Below, one piece after another: positions 1-9,464 of a DNA stretch of 59,239 bases (positions within the stretch are counted from its first letter, which is position 1; each line of letters opens with the position of its first letter). The stretch lies in the NCBI GenBank assembly GCA_020846745.1, contig JADLDI010000126.1, positions 1 through 59,239 on the forward strand. Direction: 5' to 3'. The position numbers were made by a program, and so were the translations under genes. The stretch is from Bryobacterales bacterium. GTDB lineage: Bacteria > Acidobacteriota > Terriglobia > Bryobacterales > Bryobacteraceae. Under the pieces are notes generated by a model. It was not told where the DNA came from, searched no databases, and saw nothing but the letters and a program-made list of their open reading frames with translations.

Positions 1-1
1 C

Positions 2-187
2 GACGACATCCTCACCCACTTCCCCCCGTCCGTAGCCGCCGAAATACGCGACGACGCTGCCAACCTCGATATCTCCGTCAACTTCCTCATCAGCCAGTAC
101 GCCAAAATCGGCTACCAGACCGCCCTCCAAGAATCCGTGCGGAACGAACCCAATTACGATCCCAATTGCGACATGGCTAAACGTTAA
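2..187 (+). CDS. C-terminal 61 residues of an unrecognised protein, cut by the left edge
   Basis: An open frame enters from the left edge and stops with TAA at 185-187. The visible tail is polar and acidic (for example DDAANLDISVNFL) and ends CDMAKR. It has no membrane segment and no motif I recognise. The frame is open for the whole visible stretch and its codon positions are GC-rich like the real genes nearby, so it is probably the end of a true gene. No function can be assigned from this fragment. Confidence 0.55.
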   Translation, partial: DDILTHFPPSVAAEIRDDAANLDISVNFLISQYAKIGYQTALQESVRNEPNYDPNCDMAKR

Positions 188-601
188 TCAAGATTGCGTT
201 TCGGGGGATTGCGTGCGCCGGCCGGGTCGCTGACGATCCCGCTCCGTTTCGGGCGGCAGCGGTTGGAAGCGATGGTGGTTGCAATGGTTGTACCGGACCC
301 CGGGGAACGGATCGCGGCTCGGTGACGTGGATCGTGCTTGTTTGCAATCGTTTGCAGGAATCGGAAGGCGGCGCAAAATCGCGGGGAGTTGTTCCGACGA
401 AAGAGTCACAGGCTAGGAGACAGAAGACAGGAGGCAGGAGACAGAATGGTCGTGGCGGAACAGGGGGGGTGCGTGCCGCTGCCGAGCCGGCTACGAGCGG
501 GTGCGCGGCAAAACGGATACTCGCAAGGAAGTTGCCGGCCGAAGGCGGACTCGAACTGAATATATGATTGCCGCCAACGGTTTGTCGTCGACAGATTGAG
601 A
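188..601. other. Gene-free stretch with a short purine-rich direct repeat
   Basis: About 410 bases between the truncated first gene and tRNA-Ser hold no frame that looks protein coding; the short frames here have no start signals or sensible composition. The only structure seen is an 11-base direct repeat, AGGAGACAGAA, at 415-425 and 436-446, separated by the related GACAGGAGGC. This makes a roughly 32-base GA-rich tract. Confidence 0.5.
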
Positions 602-691
602 TGGCGGAGAGAGAGGGATTCGAACCCTCGATAGAGTTTCCCCTATACACGCTTTCCAAGCGTGCGCCTTCAACCACTCGGCCATCTCTCC
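602..691 (-). tRNA. tRNA-Ser, anticodon GGA
   Basis: Read on the minus strand this folds as a class II tRNA. The acceptor stem is GGAGAGA pairing with TCTCTCC, followed by discriminator G and an encoded CCA (602-604). The D arm begins TGGCCGAGTGG. The anticodon stem CACGC/GCGTG encloses the loop TTGGAAA, giving anticodon GGA, which reads the serine codons UCC and UCU. A long variable arm (TATAGGGGAAACTCTAT), typical of serine tRNAs, follows, then a TPsiC arm with TTCGAAT. The length is 90 bases including CCA. No integrated element is visible next to it. Confidence 0.97.
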
Positions 692-738
692 GCAGAGAAG
701 GTGGGTGGTCTTTTGTTAGTGTACCGTAGCCGGCGGCG

Positions 739-1569
739 TTATTGGCCTTCCGTAGCTAGTTTATACAGGAAATCCCGCAGCTTGAGGTAGTTCTCGGGGT
801 TCTCGAAAGTGTGTTGCCCGCACCAGGCGGCGATATTGGAGGCTCCGAGTGCCTGGGTGACGCCGTTGCGGACCTTTTCCGCCGTATGGCGGGTTTCGAG
901 TTTCTTCGCGAGCCCGATGTCTTGCAACGCGTTGCGGCGGACGAGTTCGCGGATGGTACCTGCCGCGGTTGTTGCGCGCTGGGGTTTGGTGCAAAGGACG
1001 GGCTGCCAGGCGGCGAGCGCGTTTTCGACGACACTCGATTTAGGATCGAGGAGCGCACCTGTTGTAATCAGTTGAGCGGGGATGCTCGCCGGCTGGATGC
1101 GCAACTCCATGGGGTAGATGATCCAATGATTGTCCACACTCAACTGGATCTCGATGCGCACTCTCCGCACGGGCAAGGTCGCCGGAGCGAACACATCCAG
1201 CACGAGTGGAACACCGCCATCGGGGAGAAAGCCCGAATACGGCGAATCGATCTTCTCGATGGCGTCGGGAACGGCAGCGCCTGCCGCCACGCGGTACAGT
1301 GTCGTTTTGACGATGCCTTCGGGGTTCTCGCCGACATACACATGGAACGGCTTGCCGGCGGGACCTTTGATGGCGATGTTAAATGTCGCGTAACCGTTGC
1401 GCGGAACGGGCGGCGACAGAATTTCGCGGGGCTTTCCGCCGCGGTCGGCTTCGACGATTTGGCCGTCGGCCCCGACGCGGCGGAATTCCGAATAGACCTC
1501 AACCTCCTGAGCCCGCATGGCAGCGGGGACGGCCAGCACAGCAACCAACAGCAGAGGTCGCCAGCTCAC
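739..1569 (-). CDS. Secreted protein of unknown function, cotranscribed with RNase G/E
   Basis: 276 residues. The N-terminus (GTG start, then SWRPLLLVAVLAV followed by a small-residue region ending near MRAQ) is a clear signal peptide with cleavage near residue 20, so the product is exported. The mature part alternates short hydrophobic strands with glycine and proline turns, and its C-terminal third is more helical and charged. I recognise no domain. The start lies 8 bases after the stop of the RNase G/E gene, and GAGG sits a few bases upstream of the GTG, so it is very likely translated from the same message. The link with RNA decay may be positional only. Confidence 0.8.
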   Translation of the reverse strand: MSWRPLLLVAVLAVPAAMRAQEVEVYSEFRRVGADGQIVEADRGGKPREILSPPVPRNGYATFNIAIKGPAGKPFHVYVGENPEGIVKTTLYRVAAGAAVPDAIEKIDSPYSGFLPDGGVPLVLDVFAPATLPVRRVRIEIQLSVDNHWIIYPMELRIQPASIPAQLITTGALLDPKSSVVENALAAWQPVLCTKPQRATTAAGTIRELVRRNALQDIGLAKKLETRHTAEKVRNGVTQALGASNIAAWCGQHTFENPENYLKLRDFLYKLATEGQ

Positions 1570-1577
1570 GTGATGCC

Positions 1578-4364
1578 TCAGGCCAGGTCGAACTTTTCGG
1601 GGTGCAGCAACGCGTCGCTTTTGACGATCAGCGTGCGGTTACCCAGGATTTCCTCGAGTTCGGCGATGTAGTTCTCGCCGGACTTCTTGAGTTCGCGCGC
1701 CACATCGGGATGGACGCGCAGCAACACATCCTTACCTTCGAGCGCCGGGGCGATTTTATAAGCCTCGGTGAGGATTTCGCCGACGACCGTTTGCACGCTC
1801 TTCACGTAACCCGCGCCTTCGCAACTGGGGCAAGGCTGGCAGAGCGCACGTTCGAGGGACTGTTTGACGCGGCGGCGGGTAATGGCCACGAGGCCGAAGT
1901 CGTTGAATTGGAGGATTTTGTAGGGCGCGCGATCGGTCCGCATCGCCTCTTCGAGGGCTTGCATCACCTTTTGGCGATTCTTGCGCTCATCCATGTCGAT
2001 GAAGTCGATGACGATGATGCCGCCGAGGTCGCGAAGGCGGATCTGGCGAACGATTTCTTTGACCGCTTCCAAGTTGGTCTTGACGATGGTGTCTTCGAGC
2101 CGGTTGGACTTGCCGACGTACTTGCCGGTGTTGATGTCGACGGCCACCAGCGCCTCAGTCTGGTTGACGACGATGTAGCCACCCGACTTGAGCCACACCT
2201 TGGGCCGCAGGGCCTTTTCAAGCTCCGCGGTGATGTTGAAGGTATCGAAGATAGGGGTATCGCGGGTGTAGAGGCGAACGCGATTCACCAACGCCGGCTG
2301 GAACCGTTCGAGGAACCCGACGACGCGCTCGTAATACTCTTCGTTGTCGACCCAGATGGCCTTGAACTGGTCGTTGACCTGGTCGCGCAGGGTACGGGTT
2401 ACGAGTTCGAGGTCGTGGTGCAACAGGACGGGAGCGGGGCGCTTTTCGGCACGCTTACGGACGTCGAGCCACTGCTCATAGAGGTAGCTCATGTCGGCCC
2501 CGATTTCGGCGTCGGACTTGCCTTCGCCGGCGGTCCGGACAATGAACCCACCGGTCATTCCGGCGGCGTGGGTTTGGACGATCTTCTTGAGACGCGCACG
2601 CTCTTCGTCGCTCGCCACCTTGCGGGAGACGCCCAAGTGATCGAGCGTCGGCATGTAGACGACATAGCGCCCGGGCATGGCGACGTGCGATGTGATGCGC
2701 GCGCCTTTCTGACCCAGCGGCTCTTTGAAGATCTGGACAATGATCTCCTGGCCTTCTTTGAGCAGGTCGCTGATGGAGGGCATGGGCGGCTTGTCGCGAT
2801 CGGGACGCGCGACCTGACGGGAGTCGCTCCGATCGGGCCGTTCGCCGCGTTCCTGGCGTTCACCACGGTCCTGGCGTTCGCCACGGTCGGTACGTTCGCT
2901 GCGTTCGGTACGTTCACCGCGTTCGGCGCCACCCCGATCTTGGCGGTCGCCGCCGCCGCGGGCATCGCGATTATCACGATTCTCGCGGTCGCGGTTATCG
3001 CGCCCATCGCGGTCGCGTCCGCCGCGCCGGCGAATGCGGCGGTTGCCGCGCTGAATGTAGCGCGCGGTGGGCTGCTCTTCGCGGACCTCAGCCGTGAGCG
3101 TCTGTGGTTCGCCTTCGGCCGGAGTTTCGGCTTCAGCCGCTTCGGCGTCGCCGGCGGCAAGTTCCGACTGGTCCTCGGTCGACTCCTCGCCGGGCGCGAA
3201 CCCGTCTTCGGGCTCGCCTTCGGGCTCGCCTTCGCGGTCTACTTCATCTACATCGCCGGCCTGGGAAACGCTCTCATCGAAGTAGGCGGAGGGTTCATCG
3301 GACTCTTCTTCCGGTTCGTCGGGTTCGCCGCTTTCGGCCACGAGTTCAACTGAGGCGAGGCGCGGCTCGTGAAACTCAACGTTGCGTTCCTGTTCGGCGG
3401 CCAGTGCGGCCTCGGCGGCTTCCTGCGCCGCGTCTAAGGCAGCTTCCTCTTCGAGTTCCTCGACGAGTTCTTTCACCTCTTCCTTCAGTTCCTTGGTGAG
3501 CGGCGGATGCTCTCCCATGGCGGGAACGTCAACGGGCGATTCGGGTTCCTGAGCGTCCGCAAGGTGAGTTCGATCGCCGGCCTGTTCCGGTTCTCCGGCA
3601 GCGGCTTGAATATCGTCGGAGGCTTCTTCGTCTTCGTCGCCGGCCCGATGCGAGTATTTGGCGATCGACTCACCCGGCAGGACCAAAGCATCAAGCGGTT
3701 CGCTCTCTTCGGGTTCCGGTTCGCCTTCCTCCTCGGCTCCGGCGGGTTCGCCCGCGTCGGCAGGACTGGCGTACTTCGATTCCGGGAAACCGCGTCCGCC
3801 CCCACGGCGCCTGCGCCGCGACCTTCTGCCACGGCGTCCACGGTCGTCGCGATCGCGATTGTCGCGGCTTTCGCGACCGGCTCCGGGAGCAGCGGCGGCC
3901 GGGGCATTGGGGTCGACTTCTACCCCGGGGAGGTCGATGGTTGGGGGCACGGCAGCCGTCGAAACGGTCGCAATGGGAGGCGCCTGACGGGGTTCGGACC
4001 GGTCGCCGCGATCTCCGCGATCTGGCCGGTCGCCGCGGTCGCCGCGGTCACCGCGATCCTGACGGTCGCCGCGGTCGCGGCGTTCGGTACGGCGAGGACG
4101 ATCATCGCTACTGACACGGTCGTACTCCTCACCGGTCTGTTCGAGGAAATCCGATACGTAAAGGAACGCGTCGCGCTCCAGGCCCAGATTCACAAAGGCC
4201 GATTGCATGCCTGGCAGCACGCGTGTGACGCGCCCTTTGTGGATCGATCCGACCAGCGAGTATTCGTTAGATCGCTGGAAATAAACTTCGACGAGCTGGT
4301 CGTCTTCGAGGATAGCCACTTTGGTTTCGTGGCGGTTGGAGGAAATCACCAACTCTTTGGTCAT
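1578..4364 (-). CDS. rng: Ribonuclease G/E family endoribonuclease with a very large insert in its S1 domain
   Basis: 928 residues; single-strand-specific endonuclease of the Rne/Rng family, which acts in rRNA processing and mRNA decay. The N-terminus (residues 1-75, starting MTKELVISSN) is the family start plus the first half of the S1 RNA-binding domain (GSIHKGRVTRVLPGMQSAFV). The S1 domain resumes near residue 531 (DLLKEGQEIIVQIFKEPLG). Between them lies about 450 residues of low-complexity charged sequence: D/R/G tracts, acidic glutamate-rich stretches, then more R/D/E tracts. The catalytic core follows. Metal-binding Asp residues appear near 743 (VAVDINTG) and 787 (IVIDFIDM), and the zinc-link CPSC is at about 845-848. 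There is no long C-terminal scaffold, so the disordered part has moved inside the S1 domain. The downstream secreted gene is 8 bases away. Confidence 0.95.
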   Translation of the reverse strand: MTKELVISSNRHETKVAILEDDQLVEVYFQRSNEYSLVGSIHKGRVTRVLPGMQSAFVNLGLERDAFLYVSDFLEQTGEEYDRVSSDDRPRRTERRDRGDRQDRGDRGDRGDRPDRGDRGDRSEPRQAPPIATVSTAAVPPTIDLPGVEVDPNAPAAAAPGAGRESRDNRDRDDRGRRGRRSRRRRRGGGRGFPESKYASPADAGEPAGAEEEGEPEPEESEPLDALVLPGESIAKYSHRAGDEDEEASDDIQAAAGEPEQAGDRTHLADAQEPESPVDVPAMGEHPPLTKELKEEVKELVEELEEEAALDAAQEAAEAALAAEQERNVEFHEPRLASVELVAESGEPDEPEEESDEPSAYFDESVSQAGDVDEVDREGEPEGEPEDGFAPGEESTEDQSELAAGDAEAAEAETPAEGEPQTLTAEVREEQPTARYIQRGNRRIRRRGGRDRDGRDNRDRENRDNRDARGGGDRQDRGGAERGERTERSERTDRGERQDRGERQERGERPDRSDSRQVARPDRDKPPMPSISDLLKEGQEIIVQIFKEPLGQKGARITSHVAMPGRYVVYMPTLDHLGVSRKVASDEERARLKKIVQTHAAGMTGGFIVRTAGEGKSDAEIGADMSYLYEQWLDVRKRAEKRPAPVLLHHDLELVTRTLRDQVNDQFKAIWVDNEEYYERVVGFLERFQPALVNRVRLYTRDTPIFDTFNITAELEKALRPKVWLKSGGYIVVNQTEALVAVDINTGKYVGKSNRLEDTIVKTNLEAVKEIVRQIRLRDLGGIIVIDFIDMDERKNRQKVMQALEEAMRTDRAPYKILQFNDFGLVAITRRRVKQSLERALCQPCPSCEGAGYVKSVQTVVGEILTEAYKIAPALEGKDVLLRVHPDVARELKKSGENYIAELEEILGNRTLIVKSDALLHPEKFDLA

Positions 4365-4620
4365 CAGTAGACTCCGCTTCTGAGGCGGATAAGGAGGGGG
4401 AGACGACAGGCAGTCGAGGGGTACGGCAATGGAAAGTGCGGCTATGGCGCCAGTTGGGTCGCATTGAGCCTACCGTTATTCACCGTGGGTTCCAGCATCT
4501 CCCAGCGCACTGAGGGAGGCGGAACCGAAAACTCCACCGCGAGTGGGCCGCCGGCGCAACTACGCGCGGAACCTCCAAACCCGCTACTTCAAAACACCTT
4601 CGAGCGTTTAGAACGCCCGG
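4365..4620. other. Intergenic region upstream of RNase G/E
   Basis: 256 bases between the rodA stop and the RNase G/E start, both genes on the minus strand. No gene is seen. It must hold the leader or promoter of RNase G/E if that gene is transcribed separately, but I cannot point to a convincing -35/-10 pair. A small inverted repeat (CCGC...GCGG) lies at about 4377-4392, just upstream of the RNase start. Confidence 0.4.
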
Positions 4621-5715
4621 CTAATTCACAAAACGCCGGAGCCGTACATTATTCACGAGCCCCAGCATCATAAAGAACGATAACGTGCTCGAGCCGCCGG
4701 AACTCATCAGCGGCAAAGGGATACCAGTCACAGGCATCCGGCCAACCACCATTCCCACGTTCACGAGAAGGTGAAAGAGCAGCAACGATGCGACTCCCAT
4801 GCAGATATACATGCCCGCTCGATCGGGGGCGGTCTGGGCGTTCTGTACAATCTGCAACAGAAGCAACAAATACAATCCGAGTACGCCGACAACACCGACG
4901 AAGCCATTCTCCTCCGCAAACGTGGAGAAGATGAAATCCGTATGCGGAACCGGCAGAAACCGATACTGCGTTTGAGAGCCCTGCGTGATGCCACGGCCCC
5001 AAACCCGGCCCGAACCGATCGCGATCTGCGACTGAATGACCTGGTACCCGGACCCTTGCGGATCCTGCTGCGGGTCCAGAAAGCTGGTCAGCCGCGCCTT
5101 CTGATAATCCTTTAGAAGAAAACTGTACGCGACCACCGGCGTGACGATGCCAAGCAAAGCCAGCACGGTCATCTGGCGGATACTAAGCCCCGCCAGGAAC
5201 AGGCCCACCCCCACAATGGGGAGGTACGTCAAGGAGGTTCCAAGGTCCGGCTGGCGCATCACCAACAGCATCGGCACACCAACGAGTGCACCGAGTTTGA
5301 TTAGCTCGCGGGTCTCCAGACTTTCCTTCTTGAGGTTTGTCAAATATCGAGCTACCAGCAATATTATCACCAGTTTGGCGAACTCCGATACCTGGAAATG
5401 GAATCCCATAAACAAGGGAATCCATCGCCTGGAACCGAACACCTTGGTTCCGATCAACATTACAGTGATCAACATCACTATGGTGATGGCGTAGAACACC
5501 GGCACCTGCCCGAGCAGCGTGTGGTAGTCGATGTTGGAAATCAGCCACATAAGGGCTAATCCCACCAGCACGTACACCAACTGCTTCCACCAGGCGTTCG
5601 CCCATTTCGAGGCATGTGTTGCGGAATAGATCTGCAGGATGCCGATCGCGCAAATGAACAGGGCGACAAGTAGGAGCAGCCAGTCCAAATCCTTGATCGA
5701 GCGATAGCTCGCCAT
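4621..5715 (-). CDS. rodA: RodA, SEDS-family peptidoglycan glycosyltransferase
   Basis: 364 residues, the usual length of RodA. SEDS proteins polymerise glycan strands from lipid II in the inner membrane and pair with a class B penicillin-binding protein during side-wall synthesis. Hydrophobic segments span the protein, beginning DWLLLLVALFICAIGILQIYS. Family hallmarks are visible: a WWKQ segment after the first helix, SRRWI near residue 115, EFAKL, QPDLGTSL, the HTDFIFS segment in the large periplasmic loop, and a C-terminal PVTGIPLPLMSSGGSS. These favour RodA over FtsW, but paralogues are similar. No mreC/mreD or penicillin-binding-protein gene is next to it in the window, although the upstream side is occupied by a divergent gene. 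Confidence 0.92.
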   Translation of the reverse strand: MASYRSIKDLDWLLLLVALFICAIGILQIYSATHASKWANAWWKQLVYVLVGLALMWLISNIDYHTLLGQVPVFYAITIVMLITVMLIGTKVFGSRRWIPLFMGFHFQVSEFAKLVIILLVARYLTNLKKESLETRELIKLGALVGVPMLLVMRQPDLGTSLTYLPIVGVGLFLAGLSIRQMTVLALLGIVTPVVAYSFLLKDYQKARLTSFLDPQQDPQGSGYQVIQSQIAIGSGRVWGRGITQGSQTQYRFLPVPHTDFIFSTFAEENGFVGVVGVLGLYLLLLLQIVQNAQTAPDRAGMYICMGVASLLLFHLLVNVGMVVGRMPVTGIPLPLMSSGGSSTLSFFMMLGLVNNVRLRRFVN

Positions 5716-6003
5716 ACTACTTGCCCGAGTATAGCAGCCGGTATCGCAGTCGCTATTGGCTGAACCAGGCGCAGGCGAGCAGGGTGAGACAGAATTGGCC
5801 GGCAGCGGCCGAGGAGTCTTTAAAACGGGGCCTGTCCCCGATTTCAGGTACTCGAAAGGTCAAGAAAATAAAGGCCGAAACTGATTGTCTGGACGAAGGT
5901 CAGCAGCACGCCCCAGCGAAGCGGTATCGAGCGAACGTCTGTTTTCCACATTGCGATCGGAAGCCGGGTGAGCGAAAACCGGGCTGTCGGCTACTGTCAT
6001 AGT

Positions 6004-8007
6004 ATGCACAAGTTTGTTGCGATCCTCTGCGTCGCCTCCGCCAGCCTGGCTCAACAGGCGGGGCCGGGATTCAGTTCACAGTGGCTCGATAAGAACACGA
6101 ACCCATGTACGAACTTCTACCAATTCGCCTGCGGGAACTGGATCGCGGCTAATCCGCTGCCGGCGGAGTACTCGCGCTTTACGCGCTTTGAAGAGCTGCG
6201 CCGCCGCAATGAAATTCTGCTGCAGGACATCCTGGAGCAAGCGGCGAGCCAGTCGCGGAAGCGGTCTGCCATTGAACAGCAGATTGGCGATTACTACGCT
6301 GCGTGCATGGACGAAGAAGGAATCGAGAAACGCGGCACTGCGCCCGTGCAGAAGGAGTTGAGCCGCGTGGCGAAACTGAACGATATGAAGTCAGCCGCGG
6401 CGCTTATCGCGGAGCTACACATGACCGGTGTTGGGGTCCTATTCCGGTTCGGATCGTCGGCGGACTACAAGAACTCCAGCCAAAACATCGCCACGATCTA
6501 CCAGGGAGGCTTAGGATTGCCGGACCGGGACTATTACCTCAAAGACGACGCGAATACGGCGACCCTCCGCGCGAAATATCAGCAGCACATGGCGGACATG
6601 TTCAACCTGTTGGGCTACTCGAAAACGCGGTCGGAAGCCGAGGCGAAATCGATACTTGACCTGGAGACCGCTATTGCCCGTGCCTCTATCGATCGTGTCA
6701 CCCTGCGCGACCCCAACAAGCGATATCACAAGATGTCCAAGGCGGATCTACGGGCGCTCGCGCCTACATTCGACTGGGCTACCTACTTCGATCGGACCGG
6801 CGCACCTTCCTTCAACGAACTGAACGTCGGCATGCCCGACTTCATCAAAGGAGTTGACGCGCTGCTCCGCGAGCGTCCGCTCGACCAGTGGAAATCGTAT
6901 CTTTCGTGGCACATCCTGCATGAGGCGGCGCCGCTGCTACCGCGCGCTTTTGTGCTCGAAGATTTCCGGTTCTATCGCCAAGCTCTGCAAGGCACTAAGG
7001 AGATGCAACCCCGCTGGCGCCGCTGCGCGCAAATGGTGGACCGCGAACTGGGCGAAGCTCTTGGCCGGAAGTTCGTGGAAAAAGCGTTTCCGCCGGAAGC
7101 CAAAGCTCGCATGGCAGGCTTGGTGTCGGCTCTCGAGAAAGCGCTCGCCCGGGACATCGGAAGTCTCGACTGGATGTCAGCCGGCACAAAGAAGCGTGCA
7201 CTCGAAAAACTGAACCGCATTGCCAATAAGGTCGGCTACCCCGAACGTTGGATCGACTATTCATCGGTAAAAATCACGCGCAACGATGCGCTCGCCAATT
7301 CCGCGGAAGCCAGCCGGTTTGCCGAACACCGCGACATCGCCAAGATCGGTAAGCGGGTTGACCCCACGGAATGGAGCATGACACCGCCGACTGTCAATGC
7401 TTACTACAGTCCGTTGCAGAACAACATCAACTTCCCCGCCGGCATTCTGCAACCCCCCTTCTTTGATATGAAGCTCGACGATGCGGTGAATTTTGGTGCG
7501 ATCGGTGCTGTGATCGGCCACGAGTTAACCCACGGCTTCGACGATTCCGGCCGCAAGTTCGATGGCGACGGCAACTTGCGCGACTGGTGGACCGACGAGG
7601 ACGGCAAGGAATTCGAGCGCCGCGCGGAGTGCTTTGTTCAGCAATATGGATCGTATGCGCCGACGGCGGGAGAGACGCTGAACGGCAAACTCACGCTGGG
7701 AGAAAACGTGGCCGATAACGGTGGGCTGCGAATCGCTTATATGGCGTTGATCGATACGCTGGCCGGCAAACGGTCAGAGCGCATCGACGGGTTTACCCCG
7801 GAGCAGCGCCTGTTTCTAGGCTGGGCTCAGGTATGGTGCGGAAACGCAACGGCGGAGGAACAACGCTTGCGGGTGCGGACGGATCCGCATTCCCCCGGCG
7901 AGTTTCGCGTCAACGGCACGGTCTCGAACATGCCTGAGTTTCGAAATGCGTTCTCCTGTCAGGCCGGACAGCCGATGGTCCGGGAAAACGCGTGCCGTAT
8001 CTGGTAG
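6004..8007 (+). CDS. M13-family zinc metallopeptidase (neprilysin-like), exported
   Basis: 667 residues with the start chosen at ATG 6004, because the protein then opens with a signal peptide (MHKFVAILCVASASLAQQ); a longer reading would add a non-hydrophobic extension. M13 enzymes are single-zinc endopeptidases that cut small peptides. The mature N-terminus (NPCTNFYQFACGNW) is the family signature. NAYYSP and NINFPAGILQPPFF form the substrate region. The zinc site is HELTH at residues 506-510 with the third ligand Glu at about 567 in ENVADNGG. The end CRIW matches the conserved C-terminus of the family (CxVW in neprilysin). Acidobacteria often carry several. It diverges from rodA across 288 bases in which I see no clear promoter. 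Confidence 0.96.
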   Translation: MHKFVAILCVASASLAQQAGPGFSSQWLDKNTNPCTNFYQFACGNWIAANPLPAEYSRFTRFEELRRRNEILLQDILEQAASQSRKRSAIEQQIGDYYAACMDEEGIEKRGTAPVQKELSRVAKLNDMKSAAALIAELHMTGVGVLFRFGSSADYKNSSQNIATIYQGGLGLPDRDYYLKDDANTATLRAKYQQHMADMFNLLGYSKTRSEAEAKSILDLETAIARASIDRVTLRDPNKRYHKMSKADLRALAPTFDWATYFDRTGAPSFNELNVGMPDFIKGVDALLRERPLDQWKSYLSWHILHEAAPLLPRAFVLEDFRFYRQALQGTKEMQPRWRRCAQMVDRELGEALGRKFVEKAFPPEAKARMAGLVSALEKALARDIGSLDWMSAGTKKRALEKLNRIANKVGYPERWIDYSSVKITRNDALANSAEASRFAEHRDIAKIGKRVDPTEWSMTPPTVNAYYSPLQNNINFPAGILQPPFFDMKLDDAVNFGAIGAVIGHELTHGFDDSGRKFDGDGNLRDWWTDEDGKEFERRAECFVQQYGSYAPTAGETLNGKLTLGENVADNGGLRIAYMALIDTLAGKRSERIDGFTPEQRLFLGWAQVWCGNATAEEQRLRVRTDPHSPGEFRVNGTVSNMPEFRNAFSCQAGQPMVRENACRIW

Positions 8008-8054
8008 TGTCGGGGCGCCAGCGGCTCGATTATCCGAGGCGAACCCAATGCGGT

Positions 8055-9464
8055 TTATTTGCGCCGGAAGCGGGAAATGCGAGTGCCCCACTCGGGATTG
8101 ATCGCGGAGTGGAAATAACCGTCGTCCCGTTGGATAAATGCCGAGCCGGTCGTGGTGATTAACCACGCGCGTTCCTTGGCGGCATTGGGGCGGTATAGCA
8201 CGATGAACTCCGCCGGCAGTTGTGCTCCATTTTCCGGGAGAGGTATCACCTGGTTACCGTCTCGCAGATAGAAGTTGACGGGAGATCCTATTCCGTATGG
8301 CCAGGTGGTATATACCGGCAGATGCGACTGACTGATTGCGGCGGCAACCTGGTGGAAAGGTAGCCTGTGCGGCTGCCGCCAGTATTGGAAGACCGGCGCC
8401 AACTGGAAACCGCATAAAATGGCCGCACCGATGCCGATCAGCAGCCGGCGGTTTGTGAAAATTCCCCATAAACCCATACCCGCAAGGAGGGTCCACGCAA
8501 TAATCGACGGCAGCAGGTGCCGCTCCGCGAAGACGTGCATCCCGAACGGCTGCCGGCCCAAAACAAACAGTAACATCGACGGACCTGCCGCCAGCAGACC
8601 TAACATGGCCAGCAACCGACCGGGCACATGCCTGCGAGCGCTCAGAATTCCGATAATTGCCAGGGTTAGTCCAAGAAGCAGGACAAGGGATGTCCCTCGA
8701 GGGATATCCGGGATACCGAACATTTTTCCGATGGATGCCCGCAGCGCGTAGAAGTCCGGCAAGGGTTCCCAGTTGACGTTATCCACCGTGCCTTTTTCGC
8801 GGATCGCGCCAATAAGAACCACGAGCCAGGGAATAGACGCCACCGCGGTGGCTGCCGCGGCCATCAGAACTGCCATATTGGAAGGTCGCGGGAGCTTCGA
8901 TCGCCAGACCGGAATCAGAACACAGGCGATGAACAAGACCCCGAAGTAGTGTGTATGCACGATGGCAATCATAAGTAGAGCGCCCGCTATCCAAAAGGCG
9001 GGACGGGACTGATATTCATCGAGCAGAAACGCCCACAGCACAAATAGGGCGATCAAGGCGCAATACAGCGAATAAGAACGCGCTTGTTGACTGTAGAAGA
9101 TATGCAGATCGTTGAGAGCGATGAGCAGCGAGGCCAGCAGCGCCGGACCGCGCAGGTAAGGGACGACCAGGCCAATGGCAAATACGGCAGATATCGCGAG
9201 GATTGCGGCTAAGAGCGAGACGAGCCGCAAAGCAGTGACACCGGCCCCGGCTATGCCGACACAAGCTTTCAGGACCAGGTAATAGAGAGGTGGGTGGACG
9301 ATGTCGGTGCGGACGGCCTGATAGCCTTCTTCCCAAGAAGCCGTGACAGCTCGACGGGAGAATAGCTCATCGCCATCTATTGCCTCGACGGGCAGTGAGT
9401 GTATCCGTAAGAAAGCCGCCAATAGGACTAAGGCGACCCACGCCAGGGCAGACCGGGTCTGCAC
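8055..9464 (-). CDS. Integral membrane glycosyltransferase of the GT-C (ArnT/PMT-like) type
   Basis: 469 residues from a GTG start that is immediately preceded by an in-frame stop, so it cannot extend upstream. The N-terminal helix is followed by an acidic loop, AIDGDELFS, the Asp/Glu pair typical of GT-C enzymes that use polyprenyl-phosphate sugars, and then by HPPLYYLVLK, another hallmark of the ArnT/PMT (GT39/GT83) group. Ten or more hydrophobic segments fill residues 60-350, and a soluble C-terminal part follows. The acceptor could be a lipid A-like molecule, a protein or a surface glycan; the sequence alone does not say. It converges with the M13 peptidase gene 47 bases away. Confidence 0.8.
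   Translation of the reverse strand: MQTRSALAWVALVLLAAFLRIHSLPVEAIDGDELFSRRAVTASWEEGYQAVRTDIVHPPLYYLVLKACVGIAGAGVTALRLVSLLAAILAISAVFAIGLVVPYLRGPALLASLLIALNDLHIFYSQQARSYSLYCALIALFVLWAFLLDEYQSRPAFWIAGALLMIAIVHTHYFGVLFIACVLIPVWRSKLPRPSNMAVLMAAAATAVASIPWLVVLIGAIREKGTVDNVNWEPLPDFYALRASIGKMFGIPDIPRGTSLVLLLGLTLAIIGILSARRHVPGRLLAMLGLLAAGPSMLLFVLGRQPFGMHVFAERHLLPSIIAWTLLAGMGLWGIFTNRRLLIGIGAAILCGFQLAPVFQYWRQPHRLPFHQVAAAISQSHLPVYTTWPYGIGSPVNFYLRDGNQVIPLPENGAQLPAEFIVLYRPNAAKERAWLITTTGSAFIQRDDGYFHSAINPEWGTRISRFRRK

Noticed and set aside
1383..3353. A 656-residue open frame on the plus strand opposite RNase G/E
   Set aside because: It mirrors the biased codons of the charged insert; its translation is a run of valine, alanine and phenylalanine with no domain, while the minus strand gives a full Rne/Rng protein.
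2800..4120. Tandem CGG/GGTCGC-like repeats resembling a CRISPR or satellite array
   Set aside because: The repeats are imperfect, vary in length and are in frame with the D/R/G tracts of the RNase G/E insert; no spacers are present.
5716..6003. A 93-residue frame in the rodA-M13 divergent spacer
   Set aside because: It lacks a ribosome site, hydrophobic or domain pattern and overlaps the likely promoters of both genes.
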